Positions 5,121 to 8,027 of a DNA stretch of 8,027 nt are shown here, in pieces (positions within the stretch are counted from its first letter, which is position 1; each line of letters opens with the position of its first letter). The position numbers were made by a program, and so were the translations under genes. Location: assembly GCA_024275555.1 (NCBI GenBank), contig JAJRYW010000544.1, forward strand, positions 1 through 8,027, in the 5' to 3' direction. This DNA is from Calditrichota bacterium (GTDB lineage Bacteria; Calditrichota; Calditrichia; RBG-13-44-9; J075). Under the pieces are notes generated by a model. That model did not search any database and was not told the origin of the DNA. It saw only the letters and a list, made by a program, of their open reading frames with translations.

Positions 5121-6773
5121 ATGGCGAAAAAAAGAAAAAGCGGAAAGAAAAACCGGCGGAAAACATCGCGGAAACAGACTGCCGCACCGGCGCCGATCTC
5201 CCTGTGCATGATTGTAAAGGATGAGCAACGCTACCTGGAAGGCTGCCTGCAAAGTGTGGCCGGTCTTGTCTCGGAAATAATCATTGTCGACACCGGCTCT
5301 CAGGATAAGACCATTGAAATTGCCCGCCGTTTTACCGATAAAATTTATCATTTCGAATGGTGCGATGATTTTGCCGCTGCCCGGAATTTCGGACTGCAGT
5401 TCGCTGTCCAGCCCTGGATTCTTTATTTGGACGCCGATGAGCGATTGCATTCGAATTATCACGATGTGATCCGCCGGGCGGTACTGCGCGCCAATGCGGA
5501 CGCCTATTACCTGAGGGTGTGCAGCGAAGTCAGCAGTGTTTTGGGCGATGTACCGCATATCATGGCCTACCCGCGCTTGTTTCGCAATCAAGCCGGGGTG
5601 GAATTCGAAGGGCGAATTCACGAGCAAATTACCCCGGCTATCCGGCGGATGGGCGGCCGCTTTGCCCCGCTCGATGTGGAAATAGAACACCTGGGGTACC
5701 ACATCAGCGAAAGCGAATTGAAAGAAAAAATCAGCAGAAACTTAACGGCCCTGCTTCAGCAAGTCGAGGATGAGCCGCACAACGCCTACGCTAAATTTCA
5801 ATTGGGACAGACCTATATATTGTCCGGGCAACCGGAAAAGGGGGAAACCTACCTAAAAGAGGCCCTTGAGTCAAAAACACTCAGCAACGCCTTAAACGCC
5901 TCGGTCCTGCTTATCTTTGCCAATGAACGTTTTAAGCAGGAGCAATATCCGGAAGCCATTGTTTTTATCCGGGAGGCGCTGCAACTGGCCCCCCGGCAAC
6001 GCCTGGGCTGGTTCCTGCTGTCGGACTGTTTTGGCCGCCTGGAAAAGTATCCGGAAGCCATCGAGTGTCTGGATACATATCAAAAGTTTAAACATCTGAA
6101 ATTCACGGATTTGGCAATCGATAAATTCTTTGCGGATTATCTCATCGACCAGCGGTTGGCCTTGTATCACTTTTTCCTGAAAAAGTATGAGACGGCAATA
6201 CCCCATTTCCGGAACTATTGGGTGAATAGCAATCGCTATAAAAGCTCTTCCCTGGAACGGTTCATCTATGCGCTGCTGGAAACATCGGCGGCGCCCGGCC
6301 AATACCCGAAGGAACTGGAGCGAATTATTGAGGGACTGGATCAGTTTGATTACCCGGACCAAGCCATCAATATGCTGGCCACTTACCTTCAGGAGCAGAG
6401 CGAATGGAAATGGCTTGCCAGGCTGTTCCGGCGAGCGGTTGAATGGCAACCCGCTAAGGCCGAATATCACTTTTTGCTGGGGAACAACTTTCTTTCCCTG
6501 GGGGATTGGGCCGCGGCAGAACAGGCCTTTTCAGAGGCGTTAAAACGGTCGGATTCAACCTTCGAAATTTATCATAACCTGGCCATTACGGCAATTAAAC
6601 AGGGCGACTATGCCAAGGCGATACACTGGTACCGGGAAATTTTGGAACGATTTCCCGGGCAAACCGAACTGGCGGTGAAACGGATTTCGGCGCTCTATTT
6701 AAAGCTTGGCCGGGTTGAAGAAGCGCAGAAGTTCTTAAGCCAAATGATTGAACAACATACGGTCTTAGGATAA
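5121..6773 (+). CDS. GT2-family glycosyltransferase with C-terminal TPR repeats, possible flagellin glycosyltransferase
   Basis: This 550-residue protein has a GT-A fold glycosyltransferase domain (about 25-185) followed by helical TPR repeats (about 218-545). Catalytic-domain features are ISLCMIVKDE (26-35), IIIVDTGSQDKT (53-64), WCDDFAAARN (80-89), the metal-binding DxD at D104-A105-D106 within LYLDADE, and FEGRIHEQI (162-170). This resembles the SunS-like branch of family 2 enzymes that transfer sugar from a nucleotide donor to peptides or proteins. Clear TPR units include NAYAKFQLGQTYILSGQPEK and, near the C-terminus, YHFLLGNNFLSLGDW and YHNLAITAIKQGDYAKA. The first 20 residues are extremely basic (K/R-rich), with no membrane segment. 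The start lies 2 bases after the preceding stop without a strong ribosome binding site, suggesting translational coupling. Position directly upstream of the flagellin gene suggests flagellin as acceptor; donor sugar and acceptor are not shown by the sequence. Confidence 0.88.
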   Translation: MAKKRKSGKKNRRKTSRKQTAAPAPISLCMIVKDEQRYLEGCLQSVAGLVSEIIIVDTGSQDKTIEIARRFTDKIYHFEWCDDFAAARNFGLQFAVQPWILYLDADERLHSNYHDVIRRAVLRANADAYYLRVCSEVSSVLGDVPHIMAYPRLFRNQAGVEFEGRIHEQITPAIRRMGGRFAPLDVEIEHLGYHISESELKEKISRNLTALLQQVEDEPHNAYAKFQLGQTYILSGQPEKGETYLKEALESKTLSNALNASVLLIFANERFKQEQYPEAIVFIREALQLAPRQRLGWFLLSDCFGRLEKYPEAIECLDTYQKFKHLKFTDLAIDKFFADYLIDQRLALYHFFLKKYETAIPHFRNYWVNSNRYKSSSLERFIYALLETSAAPGQYPKELERIIEGLDQFDYPDQAINMLATYLQEQSEWKWLARLFRRAVEWQPAKAEYHFLLGNNFLSLGDWAAAEQAFSEALKRSDSTFEIYHNLAITAIKQGDYAKAIHWYREILERFPGQTELAVKRISALYLKLGRVEEAQKFLSQMIEQHTVLG

Positions 6774-6821
6774 TTGCTATGCAAAGATATGATTTATCTT
6801 GCGCCCCGGGACGGACCAAAT

Positions 6822-6849
6822 TAAAGTTTTCAAGACTGTGGGACGATAA
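6822..6849 (+). promoter_or_regulatory. Sigma-28 (FliA) promoter of the flagellin gene
   Basis: TAAAGTTT (6822-6829) is a perfect match to the sigma-28 -35 consensus, and GACGATAA (6842-6849) matches the -10 at 7 of 8 bases. The spacer is 12 bases rather than the enteric 11, within the range tolerated by other sigma-28 homologues. Transcription would start near 6856, giving a long leader of about 184 bases before the flagellin ATG. Confidence 0.82.
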
Positions 6850-6863
6850 TGTAAGTTAGTAAA

Positions 6864-6892
6864 GGAGCAGCCCCGGTAGTTCGGAATGCTCC
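6864..6892 (+). promoter_or_regulatory. Hairpin near the 5' end of the flagellin leader RNA
   Basis: GGAGCA (6864-6869) pairs with TGCTCC (6887-6892); inside, CCG (6873-6875) can pair with CGG (6882-6884). It would lie about 8 bases from the predicted transcript start, so it may stabilise the flagellin mRNA 5' end. It contains two of the leader's GGA motifs. There is no T-run, so it is not a terminator. Confidence 0.45.
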
Positions 6893-7002
6893 CCAATAAT
6901 GGGCAGAAGGAACAAAACACAGGAGGGAATGTCGGCAACGATTTAATTAAAAAAGGGATGGAGATGGCAACGGCTCTATGCCTTTCGATTAACACGTTGT
7001 AT

Positions 7003-7035
7003 TGAGAAGGGAATCTCATAAACTAACAAGGAGGT
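7003..7035 (+). promoter_or_regulatory. Candidate two-site CsrA target overlapping the flagellin ribosome binding site
   Basis: TGAGA (7003-7007) and TCTCA (7014-7018) form a 5-bp stem with the six-base loop AGGGAA, placing GGA (7010-7012) in the loop. Twenty bases downstream, a second GGA (7030-7032) lies inside the near-perfect Shine-Dalgarno AAGGAGGT (7028-7035), 5 bases before the ATG. In Bacillus subtilis hag mRNA, CsrA bridges an upstream site and one at the Shine-Dalgarno; this layout is analogous, and fliW and csrA lie in the same cluster. Binding itself is inference. Confidence 0.6.
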
Positions 7036-7039
7036 TGTT

Positions 7040-7879
7040 ATGGCATTCTTCAATGGTTCACGCATCAACACCAATATCGGCGCACTTAATTCCTACAACG
7101 CGCTGAGCAAAATCAACTCGAAAATGGGAACGATCCAAATGCGGCTGGCATCCGGTAAGCGGGTGAACTCTGCTGCGGACGATCCGGCCGGCTACACCAT
7201 CGGCAAAAAACTGGAAGCCCGGTCGAAGAGCCTTTCTGCCGCTCTGAACAATGTCGGGGAATTGAAAAATATTCTCTCCATTGCCGAAGGCGGTCTGCAA
7301 AGCATCAACGACCTGGTGGTCGGGATTAAAGAAAAGGTGATCCAGGCCGGAAACGGCTCCTATGGGAGCGAAGAGTTAGGCGCTATTGTCACCCAGATCC
7401 AGGATAGCTTGAACGAAATTGACGATGTGATCAGCGAAACGTCGTTCAACGGCACGGCGCTGCTTAACGCCCAATTCACCAGCAAAGTATTCCAAACCGG
7501 GGCCAGCGGCGGCGATACCATGACTATCAGTCTGAGCGCCACGATTGACTCGACAGATTTCGGTCTGAACGGTATTGACTCCAGCGACCTGCAAGGTTCC
7601 GCTTTGAGCACCACGCTCTCCAGTTTGGATTCTTATATCAACAGCGTCAGCAGCGAGTTGCAGACCGTTGGTTCTTTGGTGAATCGTCTGGATGTTAAAG
7701 AGTCTACTCTGATGACTTCAATCACCAATACGGAAGCCGCCAAGAGCCGGATTATGGATGCGGATTTGGCAAAAGAGCAGTTGGAGTTTACCAAACTGCA
7801 AATTTTGCAGCAAACCGCCACGGTCCAGATGGCTCAGGCCAACGCCCAACCCCAGAGTATCCTCAGTCTGTTTGGCTAA
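7040..7879 (+). CDS. fliC: Flagellin, filament subunit
   Basis: This is the main filament protein, exported unfolded and polymerised beyond the FlgK/FlgL junction. The 279-residue protein retains the conserved D0/D1 ends: an N-terminal region with RINTNIGALNSYNAL, then LASGKRVNSAADDPAGYTIG (36-55), and a C-terminal region from about 205 ending AQANAQPQSILSLFG. The central region (about 145-205) is short and rich in serine and threonine, so the outer D2/D3 domains are essentially missing; these residues are candidate O-glycosylation sites given the adjacent glycosyltransferase. By rough alignment the TLR5-contact arginine of Salmonella (R90) corresponds to glycine here. Translation starts at ATG 7040 behind a strong AAGGAGGT. 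Expression is probably from the sigma-28 promoter at 6822-6849, with CsrA control in the leader. It could equally be called hag or flaA. A terminator follows 20 bases after the stop. Confidence 0.98.
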   Translation: MAFFNGSRINTNIGALNSYNALSKINSKMGTIQMRLASGKRVNSAADDPAGYTIGKKLEARSKSLSAALNNVGELKNILSIAEGGLQSINDLVVGIKEKVIQAGNGSYGSEELGAIVTQIQDSLNEIDDVISETSFNGTALLNAQFTSKVFQTGASGGDTMTISLSATIDSTDFGLNGIDSSDLQGSALSTTLSSLDSYINSVSSELQTVGSLVNRLDVKESTLMTSITNTEAAKSRIMDADLAKEQLEFTKLQILQQTATVQMAQANAQPQSILSLFG

Positions 7880-7899
7880 TCGGGATGATTCCAAACCGG

Positions 7900-7931
7900 A
7901 AGGCCGCCTTTACGGCGGCCTTTTGTTTTTT
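7900..7931 (+). terminator. Rho-independent terminator of the flagellin gene
   Basis: AAGGCCGCC (7900-7908) and GGCGGCCTT (7914-7922) form a perfect 9-bp GC-rich stem with loop TTTAC, followed by TTTTGTTTTTT (7921-7931). It lies 20 bases after the flagellin stop codon and is a textbook strong terminator. Confidence 0.95.
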
Positions 7932-7967
7932 AAGGCCTTCCTTAATTCTACTTTAACACTTTAGTTT

Positions 7968-7989
7968 TCATGTCGCCCCTATGGGGCTT
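7968..7989. repeat. Short palindromic element, possible dispersed repeat
   Basis: GCCCC (7975-7979), TAT, GGGGC (7983-7987) form a small perfect hairpin set in an A/T-rich tail (7932-8027) with no gene. The surrounding form CATGTCGCCCC-TAT-GGGGCTT resembles short dispersed palindromes that occur between genes in various genomes. Only one copy is visible in the window, so repeat status is inferred from resemblance alone. There is no T-run for a terminator. Confidence 0.3.
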
Positions 7990-8027
7990 AAACACTATAA
8001 ATTATTCTTATTCCGGCGCTTCGCAGC

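Noticed and set aside
5100..5702. A 200-codon minus-strand frame
   Set aside because: It is antisense to the conserved catalytic domain of the glycosyltransferase and has no recognisable family features.
6781..6802. Hairpin after the glycosyltransferase as an intrinsic terminator
   Set aside because: The stem is A/T-rich with a bulge and is followed by GC-rich sequence rather than a T-run.
6965..6982. Sigma-54-like TGGCA ... TGCC in the flagellin leader
   Set aside because: The GG and GC are 12 bases apart instead of the required 10, and a much better sigma-28 promoter lies upstream.

Overview
The window is a bacterial flagellar late-gene cluster that diverges from the mismatch-repair gene mutL. 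On the minus strand, the left edge holds the first 197 codons of mutL, which runs off the window. After a 497-base intergenic region, all genes lie on the plus strand: flgN (export chaperone), flgK and flgL (hook-filament junction proteins), fliW (flagellin-binding CsrA antagonist), csrA (RNA-binding regulator), a 90-residue protein resembling sigma-70 region 4, a 550-residue GT2 glycosyltransferase with TPR repeats, and a 279-residue flagellin. A strong intrinsic terminator closes the cluster.

The genes form a late-assembly module. FlgN would chaperone FlgK and FlgL. FlgK and FlgL form the junction on which the filament grows. Flagellin is the filament subunit. FliW and CsrA are the known homeostatic pair in which free flagellin binds FliW, releasing CsrA to repress flagellin translation. 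The glycosyltransferase, between csrA and the flagellin gene, is a plausible flagellin-modifying enzyme (inference from position).

Regulatory sequence is unusually readable. A near-consensus sigma-28 promoter precedes the flagellin gene by about 190 bases, and a weaker one with the same 12-base spacer precedes flgN. A sigma-54-type -24/-12 element precedes fliW. The flagellin leader is rich in GGA and carries a GGA-loop hairpin 20 bases upstream of the GGA in the Shine-Dalgarno sequence, the layout expected of a two-site CsrA target. The csrA leader also has a GGA-loop hairpin, which suggests autoregulation.

The organism is a motile, flagellated bacterium of moderate GC content using the FliW-CsrA system together with sigma-28 and apparently sigma-54. 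I cannot assign the phylum firmly. The gene content would fit Calditrichota/KSB1-like or deltaproteobacterial-type lineages, but this is a low-confidence guess. Nothing in the window looks like a mobile element, phage, tRNA, rRNA or CRISPR array.
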